From the NCBI GenBank assembly GCA_943330235.2, contig CALQGY020000021.1:1-42328 (forward strand): a DNA stretch of 42,328 bases, read 5' to 3'. Source of the DNA: Candidatus Kuenenia stuttgartensis. Its GTDB lineage: Bacteria > Gemmatimonadota > Gemmatimonadetes > Gemmatimonadales > Gemmatimonadaceae. Below, in pieces: positions 7,823 to 17,008 of the stretch. The notes beneath the pieces are model-generated. The model was not told the origin of the DNA. It did not search any database and saw nothing but the letters and a program-made list of their open reading frames with translations. Numbering within the stretch: the first letter of the stretch is position 1; every line of letters starts with the position of its first letter. The translations under genes and the position numbers were made by a program.

Positions 7823-8802
7823 TTGGCAAGACGAGTGACACCGTGAGCACCAAGGCGGACGCCCAGCAGGACACGTTGCTGCAGAAGACGGTGGACCGTC
7901 GGCGCGCGTTGGGCATTCTGCTGGGGGGCGCGGCGGTTGGTGTTCAAGCGATGGCCGCCTGCACGCCCACCAGTCCGCTGCCGGACGAGTCGAAAGAGCT
8001 CAAGCTGCTGGCGTGGCGTGAGTACATCAAAGGCAACTACCGTACGATGACCGAGGCCGAGCGCCACGAGACGATCGCGCGGCTGGAGCGCGCGGCGAAA
8101 CTCAAGCGCGGTGTTGACGTGAAGATTCAGTCGACCGACGCGCAGCCGGGCGTGGAGTTCGGCTACGCGTTCAACATCTCCAAGTGCCAAGGCTTCCGCA
8201 GCTGCGTGGATGCGTGCATCAACGAGAACAATCTCGACCGCGACGCCGACACGCAGTACATCCGCATCTTCGAGATGAAGGACGGCGAGATCAATCTCGA
8301 TGAGGCCGATGCCTCCTTTCAGCACGAGGTGCCGGCCGAAGGGCACTTCTACCTCGGCACGCAGTGTTTTCAGTGCGCCGATCCGCCATGCGTGAAGGTG
8401 TGCCCGGTGGGCGCGACGTGGCAGGAGCCCGATGGCATCACCGTCATCGACTACGACTGGTGCATCGGATGTCGCTACTGCATGGCCGCGTGTCCCTACT
8501 GGGCGCGACGCTTCAACTGGAGCGCCCCCGAAGTGCCGGCCCCTGTACTCAATCCGAACCAGCACTACCTCGGCAATCGCGCGCGCAAAGCCGGCGTCGT
8601 CGAGAAGTGCACATACTGCATACATCGCACACGACAAGGGCGGCTGCCCGCATGCGCGGAGGCCTGCCCCACGGGCGCGCGCGTGTTCGGCAATCTGCTC
8701 GATCCGGATTCGGAGATTCGATGGGTGCTCGAGCACAAGAAGGTGTTCCGGTTGAAGGAAGACCTGAAGACTGAGCCGCGATTCTGGTATTACACCGACT
8801 GA
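7819..8802 (+). CDS. Tat-exported four-cluster ferredoxin subunit, NrfC/PsrB type (327 aa)
   Basis: The start overlaps the previous stop (ATGA). A Tat-like DRRRALGILLGG motif lies at residues 26-37, followed by AMAAC, which may also be lipidated. Four cluster motifs follow. Clusters II (C183, C186, C191, C195), III (C215, C218, C221, C225) and IV (C264, C267, C279, C283) are complete. The first motif reads C123-x2-F126-x2-C129-x3-C133, so Phe replaces its second Cys. Family members normally pass electrons between an NrfD-type membrane protein and a molybdoenzyme or cytochromes, which fits the operon. The changed motif could hold a [3Fe-4S] cluster, a changed-potential cluster, or none. Confidence 0.92.
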   Translation: MIGKTSDTVSTKADAQQDTLLQKTVDRRRALGILLGGAAVGVQAMAACTPTSPLPDESKELKLLAWREYIKGNYRTMTEAERHETIARLERAAKLKRGVDVKIQSTDAQPGVEFGYAFNISKCQGFRSCVDACINENNLDRDADTQYIRIFEMKDGEINLDEADASFQHEVPAEGHFYLGTQCFQCADPPCVKVCPVGATWQEPDGITVIDYDWCIGCRYCMAACPYWARRFNWSAPEVPAPVLNPNQHYLGNRARKAGVVEKCTYCIHRTRQGRLPACAEACPTGARVFGNLLDPDSEIRWVLEHKKVFRLKEDLKTEPRFWYYTD

Positions 8803-8809
8803 GAGACGC

Positions 8810-10024
8810 ATGCATCTGAAGTCATTCGGCATCAGCGCGCTCCACTCGGCGACCACCGGGGGACGACGCTATCAGGTATGGATGGGCATCCTCACGCTCA
8901 TCATGCTGGTGGGCGGGTATTCCTATTTTCTGCAGTTGCGCGACGGACTCGGCGTCACCGGCATGACCGACCAGGTGAGCTGGGGATTGTACATCTCCAA
9001 CTTCACATTCCTGGTTGGTCTCGCCGCGGCGGCGATGATGTTGGTGCTCCCCGCCTATATCCTGCACGACGTGGACTTCGGTCGGGCGGTGCTGATGGCG
9101 GAAGCTGTCGCCGTGGCCGCGCTCGTGATGTGTCTGGCGTTTGTCGTTGTGGACATCGGCAATCCCTTCGGCAGCTGGCACCTCATCCCGGTCATCGGCT
9201 ATCTCAATTGGCCGCGATCACTGCTGGCGTGGGACGTGCTGGTATTAAACGGGTATCTCGCGCTCAATCTGGCGATTCCGTTTTACATCATTTACAGCCG
9301 CTACTGCGGCCGCTCACCCGAAAAGAAGAAATATCTGCCGTGGATGTACATCGCGGTGATGTGGGCGGTGAGTATCCACTTGGTGACGGCGTTTTTGCTC
9401 GCGGGGCTACCCGCACGGCCGTTCTGGAACGATGCGTTGCTGGGTCCGCGCTTTCTGGCGTCGGCGTTCACCGCGGGTCCGGCGTTCGTGATCATTCTGC
9501 TCTCCATCATTCGAAAGCACACCGCGTACCCGATCGCCGACGGCGCGTTTTCGAAACTCGCGCTCATCACGGCCGTCACCGCGCAGATCAACTTGGTGAT
9601 GCTAGGGTCGGAGCTGTTTTACAAGTTCTACTCGCCCACGCATCATGGGATCAATGCGCAATATCTGTTTTTCGGACTGAACGGACATCATGCGCTGGTG
9701 CCGTGGATCTGGACGGCGATTGCCTTGAACGTGGTGGCGACGGTGTCGCTGATGATTCATCCCATCCGCACGAACCCACGGTATCTGATCGTGGACTGCA
9801 CGATGCTGTTCGTGGCAATCTGGATTGAGAAGGGGATGGGGCTGATTGTGCCGGGGTTTGTGCCGTCGCCGCTCGGTGAAATCGTGGAGTACTCGCCCAG
9901 CCTGATCGAAGTCGGGGTGACCGCCGGCATCTGGGCGCTGGGGATGTTTGTGCTGACGGTGTTGGTGCGGGTGGCGTTGCCCATCGAGCTGGGCGAGGTC
10001 AGGAGCCCGCACTTGGCGCGCTGA
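8810..10024 (+). CDS. NrfD/PsrC-family integral membrane quinol module (404 aa)
   Basis: The protein is almost entirely hydrophobic helices, roughly eight to ten, from residue ~22 to ~390. The family (NrfD, PsrC, HybB, ActC) exchanges electrons between membrane quinone and a periplasmic ferredoxin subunit. The gene begins 7 nt after the ferredoxin gene and is last in the operon, ahead of a strong hairpin. With the Tat ferredoxin and cytochromes it would form a menaquinol-linked module replacing NapC or NapGH. The direction of electron flow cannot be read from the sequence. Confidence 0.92.
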   Translation: MHLKSFGISALHSATTGGRRYQVWMGILTLIMLVGGYSYFLQLRDGLGVTGMTDQVSWGLYISNFTFLVGLAAAAMMLVLPAYILHDVDFGRAVLMAEAVAVAALVMCLAFVVVDIGNPFGSWHLIPVIGYLNWPRSLLAWDVLVLNGYLALNLAIPFYIIYSRYCGRSPEKKKYLPWMYIAVMWAVSIHLVTAFLLAGLPARPFWNDALLGPRFLASAFTAGPAFVIILLSIIRKHTAYPIADGAFSKLALITAVTAQINLVMLGSELFYKFYSPTHHGINAQYLFFGLNGHHALVPWIWTAIALNVVATVSLMIHPIRTNPRYLIVDCTMLFVAIWIEKGMGLIVPGFVPSPLGEIVEYSPSLIEVGVTAGIWALGMFVLTVLVRVALPIELGEVRSPHLAR

Positions 10025-10055
10025 AGCCGGCTTCTCGTTCGTCTTACATTTTTCT

Positions 10056-10086
10056 CTGGCCGCCTCGCCCTCCGCGAGGCGGCCAG
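10056..10086 (+). terminator. hairpin terminator after the molybdoenzyme operon
   Basis: A 13-bp perfect GC-rich stem (ctggccgcctcgc / gcgaggcggccag) with a 5-nt loop starts 32 nt after the NrfD stop. Only three T residues follow, so the U-tract is short, but the stem is very stable. It separates the respiratory operon from the ModE-like remnant. Confidence 0.75.
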
Positions 10087-10106
10087 TTTGACGTTCTGGA
10101 GCCCTG

Positions 10107-10375
10107 ATGTCGCTAGCCAAGCGCCCTACTTCGACACGCACGTCCGCTACGAAGACCGGCTCACCCGCCGTCCGTCTGCGCGTGCTCGCCGACTCGGTCA
10201 TCGCCATGGGACCAGGAAACGCCCATCTCCTGAAAGCCGTCCACGCGAACGGTTCGATCTCCGCAGCAGCCGCAGCGCTCTGGGGATGAGCTATCGACCC
10301 GCTTGGCTGCTGGTGCACACCATGAACACGGCATTCCGCGCCCTGCGCATCGCTCCGCGCATCGGCCCGCTGCTC
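10107..10375 (+). pseudogene. truncated, frameshifted ModE-type regulator remnant
   Basis: The frame from ATG 10107 gives 60 residues ending in LRVLADSVIAMGPGNAHLL and NGSISAAAAAL, which match the start of the ModE/LysR-type helix-turn-helix domain. It then meets a stop at 10287-10289. The continuation of that domain, GMSYRPAWLLVHTMNTAFR, appears in another frame from about 10284 to 10340. A frameshift near 10277 has thus split the domain. After AFR the homology ends and the frame becomes the signal peptide of the receptor gene. The rest of a ModE protein, including any molybdate-binding domain, is absent. ModE proteins sense molybdate, which is notable next to a molybdoenzyme operon. Confidence 0.65.
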
Positions 10376-13300
10376 GCCCTGCTTATCGTGGTCACCACGC
10401 CGAGGCTCGCCGCCGCACAGTCCGGGGAGTCCATCGTCGTGGGCGCCGTCCACGAGGCCGGCGGCCGCCCCATCGCTGACGCCCAAGTCACCGCGCGCAA
10501 TCGTGCCACAGGCGCGCAATGGACGCTGCGCAGCAGCTCCGCCGGACAGTTCGCATTCGTGCAGCTCCCACTTGGCGGTCCCTATGACGTCACCGCCTCC
10601 CGTATTGGCTTCGCGTCGCTTACCCACCGCAACCTGACGCTCGCGCTCGGTCGCCGACTCACCCTCGACTTCACATTACGGGCCGCCTCATCGACGCTTG
10701 CGCCGGTGAACATCACCACGATGGCGACGAGTACAGGGGGCAATCGACTTATTGACGCGGCGCAGCTGGCGGCGGTCCCCACGCCGGGGCGCAACTTCAC
10801 CGACCTGGCAGCGCTCGCGCCCACCAGTGGACCGCAACTCTCACTACTCGGTCAACGATGGACCGGCACCGACATCCGCATCGACGGCGTCCAAGCGCGC
10901 AACATGCTGCGCGCGGGTGAATTGGGCGCGGGCCCCTTCACGCTGTCACTCGAAGCCATTCGCGAGTTCGACGTGCGCACCGTCGACTTCGACGTGACAC
11001 AAGGGCGCCAAGGCGGTGGCGCGATTCACACCGCGACCAAGTCCGGCACGAACGAGTGGACCAGCACCGTCTTCTCATACTTTCGCGGCAGTGATCTCGC
11101 CGCACCGTCCGATTTTCAGGCGCGCAGTCGCGAGCAACGGGAGTTCAGTAATTGGCAGTGGGGAGGCAGCGTTGCGGGACCGCTGGTCCAAAATCGTGCG
11201 CACCTGCTCATGGCCTTCGACCGGCAGGATGCGAACGAGCCGCTGTTCAGCGGACTGGTACAGACGCCGGCCGACGAACGCGCCATCGGTATTGCCCGCG
11301 ATTCGCTCATACGGGCCCTACGCATTCTCTCGCAGACGTATGGCCTGGACACCTCCCGCGCGCAGATCGGGCGCCTCGACCGACGCCCCGTCTCGAATGC
11401 GCTCTTTACCCGACTCGACTGGGCGCTGACGCCGGAGCATTTGCTGACGGTATCCAACACGTTCAATCTGTGGAGCAGCCCACTGAGCGGCGGCGTCGAC
11501 CAACCCGTCACGCTCTTCGAGGCGCGCGCGAACTACGAAAGCACCGAGCAGCTGACGACCGCGCGCCTGCGATCCACCTTCGCGTCGGGGTGGCAAAACG
11601 ATCTCACGCTCGCGCTCTCCTCCTCGCAGCGCTCGCTTACGCCCAATAGCACCCTGCCGCGCGGATTCGTGCGGATTCAATCGCAGTTGGCTGATGGCAG
11701 TGCGGGTGATGCGCGCGTGCAGTTCGGCGGCAATCGCCTCGCGCCCGATGACAGCCGCGAACGTGGCCTGCAACTCATCAACCAGAGCACGATCCAGCGT
11801 GGTCGTGTGCTCTGGTCGCTCGGGACCGACAACGCGCTCTCATCGCTCACGACGTATATCGCGGAATCGCAGGGCGGGTTGTTTGAATTTCAGTCGCTGT
11901 CCGATCTCGAGGCGCGACGCGCATTTCGCTATTCGCGTACGGTGCCGCTGACCGAACGCCAAGCGACGACGCATCAGAAGGTGTTGGAGATGGGTGCCTT
12001 TGCGCAGGCCGAGTGGCGCCCGTCGGCTCGACAGAGTGTGACGGCGGGACTCCGCTGGGACGGCACCGCGTTTCTCAATGCTCCCGAGCGCAACGCGAGC
12101 CTGGAGCAGATGCTGGGCCAACGCCTCGACCGCGCACCGCGGGATTGGTCGAAGTGGCAACCCCGCCTGCAGTACACATGGGACCGAGATGGCGATGGCC
12201 GCGAGGTATTCCGCATCGGCGGCGGCCGATTCGCGGCGCAACCCGTCTACTACCTCCAGCACAATCAGCTCCTGAACGACGGGCGACGCATCGCCGATAT
12301 CACACTGACGGGCTCCGCGGTCCCGACGCCGGACTTCGCACGCTATCGCGCTGACGCGAGTACGATTCCCGGAGTACCGACCACCCTCGCGGTGCCGCCG
12401 TACGTCAACATCGTCGATCCGTCGTTTCGCACACCGAGCGTCTGGAAGACCAGCGCGTCGTACCAGCGGCCCGTGGGCGCGCATCTGACGGTTGCCGCGA
12501 CAGTGCTCGCGTCTCGTACGACGGGGAACTACATGTACGTTGATCGCAACCTGCGCGATGCGCCGGCCTTCCGATTGTCGGCTGAGCAGGAGCGCCCGGT
12601 GTTCGTCCCCGCCGCGAGCATTGATGCCGCAGGGCGCACGCTCAACACCAACGCGCTGGCCGACCCGCGACTCGGTCGCGTATTGGCACTGACGTCCGTT
12701 GGCGAATCGACCAGTCGTGCCGCGATCATGGAAGCGCAATGGCGCCTGCCGCGCGCCGCACAGATCGACGTGTCGTATACCAACAACCGCTCGCGCGACA
12801 ACACGACCTTCGGCTGCTGTCTGGCGCGCACCGCGACCACGTTCACGGCGGTCCCGGGCGATCCCCGGGATCTCTCGACGACGTGGGGTCCATCCGACCT
12901 CAACTTCCGCCACAAAGTCGTCATCGCGGGCACGCTGCCGACGGTGTGGGGGATTCGCCTGGGTGGTCGCTACGTCGGCAGTAACGGACGCCCGTTCTCG
13001 GCCGTCGTGAACGGCGATATCAACGGCGACGAGTCGACCAGTAATGATTTGGCCTTCGTCTTCGATCCCGATGATCCGGCAACGCCGTTGAGCGTTGCCG
13101 AGTCCATGCGTCGCGTGTTGTCCAATCCGCGCAACGTGGCCAGCGGATACCTGCGCGCTCACCTTGGCCGATTGGCGACACGTAACGGCGCCACCGCGCC
13201 GTGGATCGAGCGCATCGATGTACGCGCGTCACGCGAAATCCGTACGGGACGCGGGCAGTCGATTGAAATCGCCCTCGACGTATTCAACGTTGCCAACCTC

Positions 13301-13513
13301 GTCAACGCGCAATGGGGAGCCGAGTATCAGCTCCCCATGGGGATATCGAATCAGAACCCGGTGGTGCAGCGCGTGCCGCTGCTGAACGTGGTGGCCTTCA
13401 ATCAAGCCACGCGGCAGTACACGTACACCGTCAACGAAAACTTCGGCGTCCTGCAGAAAGCCGGCAATCCGTATCAGCTGCAGCTCTCGGCGCGCTATCG
13501 CCTGTTGCGATGA
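10322..13513 (+). CDS. TonB-dependent receptor, Oar-like, with N-terminal carboxypeptidase-regulatory-like domain (1063 aa)
   Basis: The ATG at 10322 gives a clean signal peptide (hydrophobic LLALLIVVTT, cleavage near LAAAQS). Residues ~35-120 form a CarboxypepD_reg-like beta-sandwich, with GGRPIADAQVTA and a later GFASLTHRN. A plug-like region follows (NFTDLAALAPT, DIRIDGVQ, GGGAIHTATKSGTN). The rest is a long barrel with aromatic-rich strands, ending in LQLSARYRLLR. Oar-like receptors take up large or unknown ligands across the outer membrane with TonB energy. The frame is open upstream into the ModE-like remnant, so the start codon lies inside sequence that once encoded a DNA-binding domain. 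No SusD-like partner follows. Confidence 0.88.
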   Translation: MNTAFRALRIAPRIGPLLALLIVVTTPRLAAAQSGESIVVGAVHEAGGRPIADAQVTARNRATGAQWTLRSSSAGQFAFVQLPLGGPYDVTASRIGFASLTHRNLTLALGRRLTLDFTLRAASSTLAPVNITTMATSTGGNRLIDAAQLAAVPTPGRNFTDLAALAPTSGPQLSLLGQRWTGTDIRIDGVQARNMLRAGELGAGPFTLSLEAIREFDVRTVDFDVTQGRQGGGAIHTATKSGTNEWTSTVFSYFRGSDLAAPSDFQARSREQREFSNWQWGGSVAGPLVQNRAHLLMAFDRQDANEPLFSGLVQTPADERAIGIARDSLIRALRILSQTYGLDTSRAQIGRLDRRPVSNALFTRLDWALTPEHLLTVSNTFNLWSSPLSGGVDQPVTLFEARANYESTEQLTTARLRSTFASGWQNDLTLALSSSQRSLTPNSTLPRGFVRIQSQLADGSAGDARVQFGGNRLAPDDSRERGLQLINQSTIQRGRVLWSLGTDNALSSLTTYIAESQGGLFEFQSLSDLEARRAFRYSRTVPLTERQATTHQKVLEMGAFAQAEWRPSARQSVTAGLRWDGTAFLNAPERNASLEQMLGQRLDRAPRDWSKWQPRLQYTWDRDGDGREVFRIGGGRFAAQPVYYLQHNQLLNDGRRIADITLTGSAVPTPDFARYRADASTIPGVPTTLAVPPYVNIVDPSFRTPSVWKTSASYQRPVGAHLTVAATVLASRTTGNYMYVDRNLRDAPAFRLSAEQERPVFVPAASIDAAGRTLNTNALADPRLGRVLALTSVGESTSRAAIMEAQWRLPRAAQIDVSYTNNRSRDNTTFGCCLARTATTFTAVPGDPRDLSTTWGPSDLNFRHKVVIAGTLPTVWGIRLGGRYVGSNGRPFSAVVNGDINGDESTSNDLAFVFDPDDPATPLSVAESMRRVLSNPRNVASGYLRAHLGRLATRNGATAPWIERIDVRASREIRTGRGQSIEIALDVFNVANLVNAQWGAEYQLPMGISNQNPVVQRVPLLNVVAFNQATRQYTYTVNENFGVLQKAGNPYQLQLSARYRLLR

Positions 13514-13568
13514 GCTGAAGAGTGACCCGTGCGATGAGGCGTTAGCCCAACCGCACGCACCGCACGTT

Positions 13569-14054
13569 TTACGGCTTCTTGGCGGACGGATGTCCCGGCG
13601 GCAGCGCGGTGGCGCTTGGGTGTCCCGGCGGGAGCGCGGACGAGTCACCCGCCGCGGCGCCCGCCGAATGTGCGCTCAAGGCTTTCGCATCGTTCGCGAG
13701 CGCCTGCACGCGCTCCATCGCGCTGTCGGCCAGTGCCTTGTTCTTGGTGGCGTTCGCGACCATGTACACACCAAACCACGGGGATGCCTGCCCGGGTGCC
13801 GCGGCGATGGCTTCGCGATAGCTGGCGAGCGCCTTGTCCATATCCTTGGCGCGGTACGCCGCGTTGCCGGCGTCGAGCGCAGCCACAACGGCCGCTGGAA
13901 GCGTGGGCGCGTTGTCCGTCGCGGTGGCAGCCCCAAGCGGCTGCTTGCCGGCATCCGCCGGTGAGTCGGCCGCGTCAGACTTTCCGCATGCACTCATGAG
14001 CATTGCCGCAGACAGCGAAAGCGTCACCGCGAGAATTCTGGGCGTCATTGACAT
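13569..14054 (-). CDS. small TPR-like lipoprotein with C-terminal LPPGHPSA repeats (161 aa)
   Basis: The start at 14054 (or 14048, two codons on) gives a signal peptide with lipobox LMSAC. The central part (GNAAYRAKDMDKALASYREAI) is a single TPR-type helical hairpin, followed by more helical sequence. The C-terminus carries two copies of LPPGHPSA and ends in KKP. No specific role is recognised. It converges on the receptor gene, 55 bp away. The open frame continues upstream of 14054, but there it reads a decayed ATPase fragment. Confidence 0.78.
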   Translation of the reverse strand: MSMTPRILAVTLSLSAAMLMSACGKSDAADSPADAGKQPLGAATATDNAPTLPAAVVAALDAGNAAYRAKDMDKALASYREAIAAAPGQASPWFGVYMVANATKNKALADSAMERVQALANDAKALSAHSAGAAAGDSSALPPGHPSATALPPGHPSAKKP

Positions 14055-14189
14055 GATGGGAGTCGTGAGAGTGTGGAGTGCGTGAGAAACCTCATCGCAC
14101 CAGTATGCAAGATAACATTGCACACACGCGGTGGTCACTGCGTGCGGCAGAGCGCCGGCACGGGCGTGCCGACTTCGGCTTCCTACTAC

Positions 14190-14411
14190 ACCGCGATGAT
14201 CTGGCTGTCGGTGAACCGTGATGTCTTCTTGTGAAACCTCCTCGAACATGTGATCTCCGCCGTGCAGTAGCATCCCGCCCACCGCGATGTCCGCGTAGTC
14301 GTCCAGTAACGCGCGCAGCCCAGCCGTATCTCCAACGCCAGGAGACGAGGTGGATTTGACGTCAATGGGCAGCACGCTCCCGTCCGGCAGTTCCCAGAGT
14401 GAGGCGCAACA
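14190..14411 (-). pseudogene. C-terminal remnant of a DUF4143-type AAA+ ATPase
   Basis: The minus strand encodes ELPDGSVLPIDVKS, then LRALLDDYADIAVGGMLLH and GGDHMFEE. This follows the pattern at the end of ATP-binding DUF4143 proteins (a LPIEVKS motif, then an LRxF..DY segment, then a GGxLxxGD strand). After EE the likely ending (RFTDSQIIAV followed by stop) lies in another frame, so a frameshift is present. The N-terminal ATPase domain is absent. This explains part of the 533-bp gap between flanking genes; nothing else was seen there. The family match is from pattern recognition only. Confidence 0.45.
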
Positions 14412-14587
14412 TCCCGCTCGTGTCGGGCATGTGCGCGATCAGGCTCATGGGATGATTTACAAACACTTTCGTTGCGATAGTTTACCGTGGTCCCATGACG
14501 GCGAGAGAGCGCGCGCTTGACCACACATTGGCAGGCTCGCACCGTGTCCGAATTGAGGTGACCGGGATGCCTTCCGAGGAGTCTGCA

Positions 14588-17008
14588 ATGACGGTTCGGC
14601 TCGACCGAGCAACGTCCGCCTCGGCGCGCGGGCTATCCCGACACGCTTGGCGGCGACTGGCGCTCACCGCGCTGGTGATCGCAATCCCGCGGATCACGAC
14701 CGCCCAGCCGGCCCCGGTCGCGATCGTCGCCCTGCGCCCCAGCACCGACCCCGTCGCTGCGCGCACCGACACGCTCCTCGCCGCTGGCGACACCACCGGC
14801 GCCCTCAAGTACCTCGAGTCGCAACTCTTTCCGCACTCCAGCAACGCGGCGGCGTGGTATCGCTACGGCGTGCTGCAGTGGAGCAAGGCCGCTCCGCTGC
14901 GCAACGGTGGCTACATCAACGACGCCAAAACCGTAAAGGCGCTGCAGAAAGCTGACAGCGCGCTCCGTCTCGCCACGCAGTTTGCGCGCGATAGCGCCGA
15001 GTATTGGGCCACGTTAGCGCGGTTCAACTTGCAGAGTGGTGTGGGGTCGATGCGTTTTGCCGCGCAGCAGCAAATGGCGAACGCGCTGGCCGCCGCCACG
15101 CGTGCCGGTGACTCGGCGCAAATCGCCGAAAGCGCCGACGAACTCGGCATGGCCACGTGGCGTCGCTACGAATCCACGCGCAACCGCGCGCTCGTCGGCA
15201 CCGGACAGCACGCGCAGCTTCAGACCGACGGGCGCTGGTCACGCGCGCATGGTAAAGACTATCTCGCCACGTTCGCCAAGAAGATTCAACCGCCAACGGG
15301 AGCGGACGACTACGCCAACGCGATGGAGCAGTTTCGCACCGCCGCGCGCACCGCACCGACTGCGCTGCGTTATAGTCGGCACCTGTACATGGGGCTCGCC
15401 GGTGGCAATCAGTGGGAAGCGTTGTTGACGTTGGCCACGAAGCGTGCGGCCAGCTCGCCGTTTGATGCCGATGCGCGGCTGGCCCGTGGACTCTCGTTAC
15501 AGCGACTGCACCGCATTCGTGAGGCGAAGGCCGCGTTCGACAGCGCGCTGCAACTGATGGATGACGCAGAGGTAGGTCACCTGTTTCGCATCGATCGCAT
15601 TCTGCCAACGGGCGCGAACGTCCTCACTGGCCAGCGCGGCATGGATCAAGCGTCGTTTGTCAAACTGCCCGCGGCGCAGCGTGAAACCATGAGCGCGCTC
15701 TTCTGGACCCTCAATGATCCGCAGACGGAAACGGCGGAGAACGAGGCGCAGCTGGAGTTCATGGCGCGCGTGGTGCACGCCGACTGGCAGTGGTCGGATG
15801 CACTGCAAGGGGTTCGGGGCGTCGATACCGATCGCGGCGATATCTTCGTGCGCTACGGGCCGCCCGATGACGAGATGACGATTCCGGGGATCTCGAGTGT
15901 CACGCAAGATGTGTCGGCATCCGGCAAGAAGTTTGAAGGAGGCACACTACTCGGCGGCATGTCGTCCACCAGCCAAGACGTCGGCTCCACCATCGCCTGG
16001 ATCTACAACTCCGGCGAAGTCTTCTTCTTCGATGTCGCTCCTGGCTTTGGCACCGCGCGCACACCGTTGACCGATCAGAAGTACGTAGCCGAAGTCGGAT
16101 CCGTGAAGCCGGCCGCGTGGGAAAACCTCCTTGTTCCTCGCCGCGTCGACTCGCTCCCCGTGCGTGCCGTCCGCTTTCGTGCGAACGGTGATTCGACTGA
16201 CGTCGTGATCATCACGCGCCTGCCAGTACGCGCCCTCGTCGCCGACACCGCATCCGCCCTCGATTCTGCCGCCGTTGACGGCACGCTGCGCACCGACCTC
16301 GCCATCATCGATGGCACCGCGCGCACCGTGACGCGCGACAGCACACGGACACCGCTTTCGAAAGATGCACTCACGCGCGATGCCCAACGGTCCTGGGTGC
16401 GTCGCGTGGGCGCCGGCGCCGCGTTTGTACGACTCGACGCCGTACACCAAGACGCGCACAGCGATGCGCAGCGCGCCGCGAGCGCAACGATCGCGATCGA
16501 CGCGTCGTACGCGATCGGATTCACGTTGAGCGACGTGCTGCTCACGCGCGCCCTCGCCAGCGCGCCTTCGGCCAGCGCGCCTTCGGCCAGCGCGCCTTCG
16601 GCCAGCGCCGCGCGCTGGCGTGATCTCAATGTCACGCCGAACGTCGGTGAGTATGACGCGGGCGAGAATATTGGCCTGGCCTGGGAGATCTACGATCTCG
16701 CCGCCGACGCCAGCGCCAATCGGTATCGCCTAAACATCACCATCGAGCGTATCAAGCGCGGCGGCGCCGCCGCCATCGCAGTGCGCGTGCTCGACGGACT
16801 GGGCGCGCTGCTCAAACAAGGCCGCGGTACCAACGATCAACTGTCGCTGGCGTTCGATCGCGGCGGTCCCGCCAAGCCCGTGCAGGTGGAGTTTCTCACG
16901 CTGGACTGGCTCGGGGAGTCGCGCGGCGACTACCGCCTGCGCGTCGACGTGACGGACCTCGTGGCCAATCGCACCAGTCGCCGCGAAACGCGATTCCGTA
17001 TTCGCTAA
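14588..17008 (+). CDS. GWxTD-domain TPR protein, exported (806 aa)
   Basis: ATG 14588 is chosen because GAGGAG lies 6 nt upstream and a signal peptide follows (LALTALVIAIP, cleavage near TTAQP). Residues ~45-330 contain TPR-like helical repeats (ALKYLESQL, AWYRYGVLQW, RLARGLSLQRL). The GWxTD-type domain follows: DWQWSDALQG, then GVDTDRGDIFVRYGPPDD, the family's hallmark ending. The C-terminal third is beta-rich and interrupted by an Ala-Ser-Ala-Pro-Ser repeat. GWxTD proteins are frequent in Gemmatimonadota and Acidobacteriota; their function is unknown. It stands alone, divergent from the ATPase remnant. Confidence 0.85.
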   Translation: MTVRLDRATSASARGLSRHAWRRLALTALVIAIPRITTAQPAPVAIVALRPSTDPVAARTDTLLAAGDTTGALKYLESQLFPHSSNAAAWYRYGVLQWSKAAPLRNGGYINDAKTVKALQKADSALRLATQFARDSAEYWATLARFNLQSGVGSMRFAAQQQMANALAAATRAGDSAQIAESADELGMATWRRYESTRNRALVGTGQHAQLQTDGRWSRAHGKDYLATFAKKIQPPTGADDYANAMEQFRTAARTAPTALRYSRHLYMGLAGGNQWEALLTLATKRAASSPFDADARLARGLSLQRLHRIREAKAAFDSALQLMDDAEVGHLFRIDRILPTGANVLTGQRGMDQASFVKLPAAQRETMSALFWTLNDPQTETAENEAQLEFMARVVHADWQWSDALQGVRGVDTDRGDIFVRYGPPDDEMTIPGISSVTQDVSASGKKFEGGTLLGGMSSTSQDVGSTIAWIYNSGEVFFFDVAPGFGTARTPLTDQKYVAEVGSVKPAAWENLLVPRRVDSLPVRAVRFRANGDSTDVVIITRLPVRALVADTASALDSAAVDGTLRTDLAIIDGTARTVTRDSTRTPLSKDALTRDAQRSWVRRVGAGAAFVRLDAVHQDAHSDAQRAASATIAIDASYAIGFTLSDVLLTRALASAPSASAPSASAPSASAARWRDLNVTPNVGEYDAGENIGLAWEIYDLAADASANRYRLNITIERIKRGGAAAIAVRVLDGLGALLKQGRGTNDQLSLAFDRGGPAKPVQVEFLTLDWLGESRGDYRLRVDVTDLVANRTSRRETRFRIR
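16556..16605 (+). repeat. 15-bp tandem repeat inside the GWxTD gene
   Basis: Three perfect copies of gccagcgcgccttcg are followed by a partial fourth. Each copy adds the five residues ASAPS in frame. The array sits in a linker before the last beta-rich domain. Its multiple-of-three unit lets copy number change without breaking the gene. Confidence 0.92.

Noticed and set aside
10240-10270. tRNA-like ggttcgatct string
   Set aside because: No acceptor or anticodon stems can be formed around it, and it lies in the ModE-like coding remnant.
9602-10627. 341-codon minus-strand frame across nrfD and the terminator
   Set aside because: It crosses the operon hairpin and two plus-strand genes and has no protein-like pattern.
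11840-13162. 440-codon minus-strand frame inside the TonB-dependent receptor gene
   Set aside because: The plus-strand frame has clear receptor features from signal peptide to C-terminus; the antisense product is Arg/His-rich with no motif.
13528-13570. Possible bidirectional terminator between the receptor and TPR lipoprotein genes (cgtgcg ... cgcacg then tttt)
   Set aside because: The stem is only 6 bp with a loop of about 27 nt, too weak to call.
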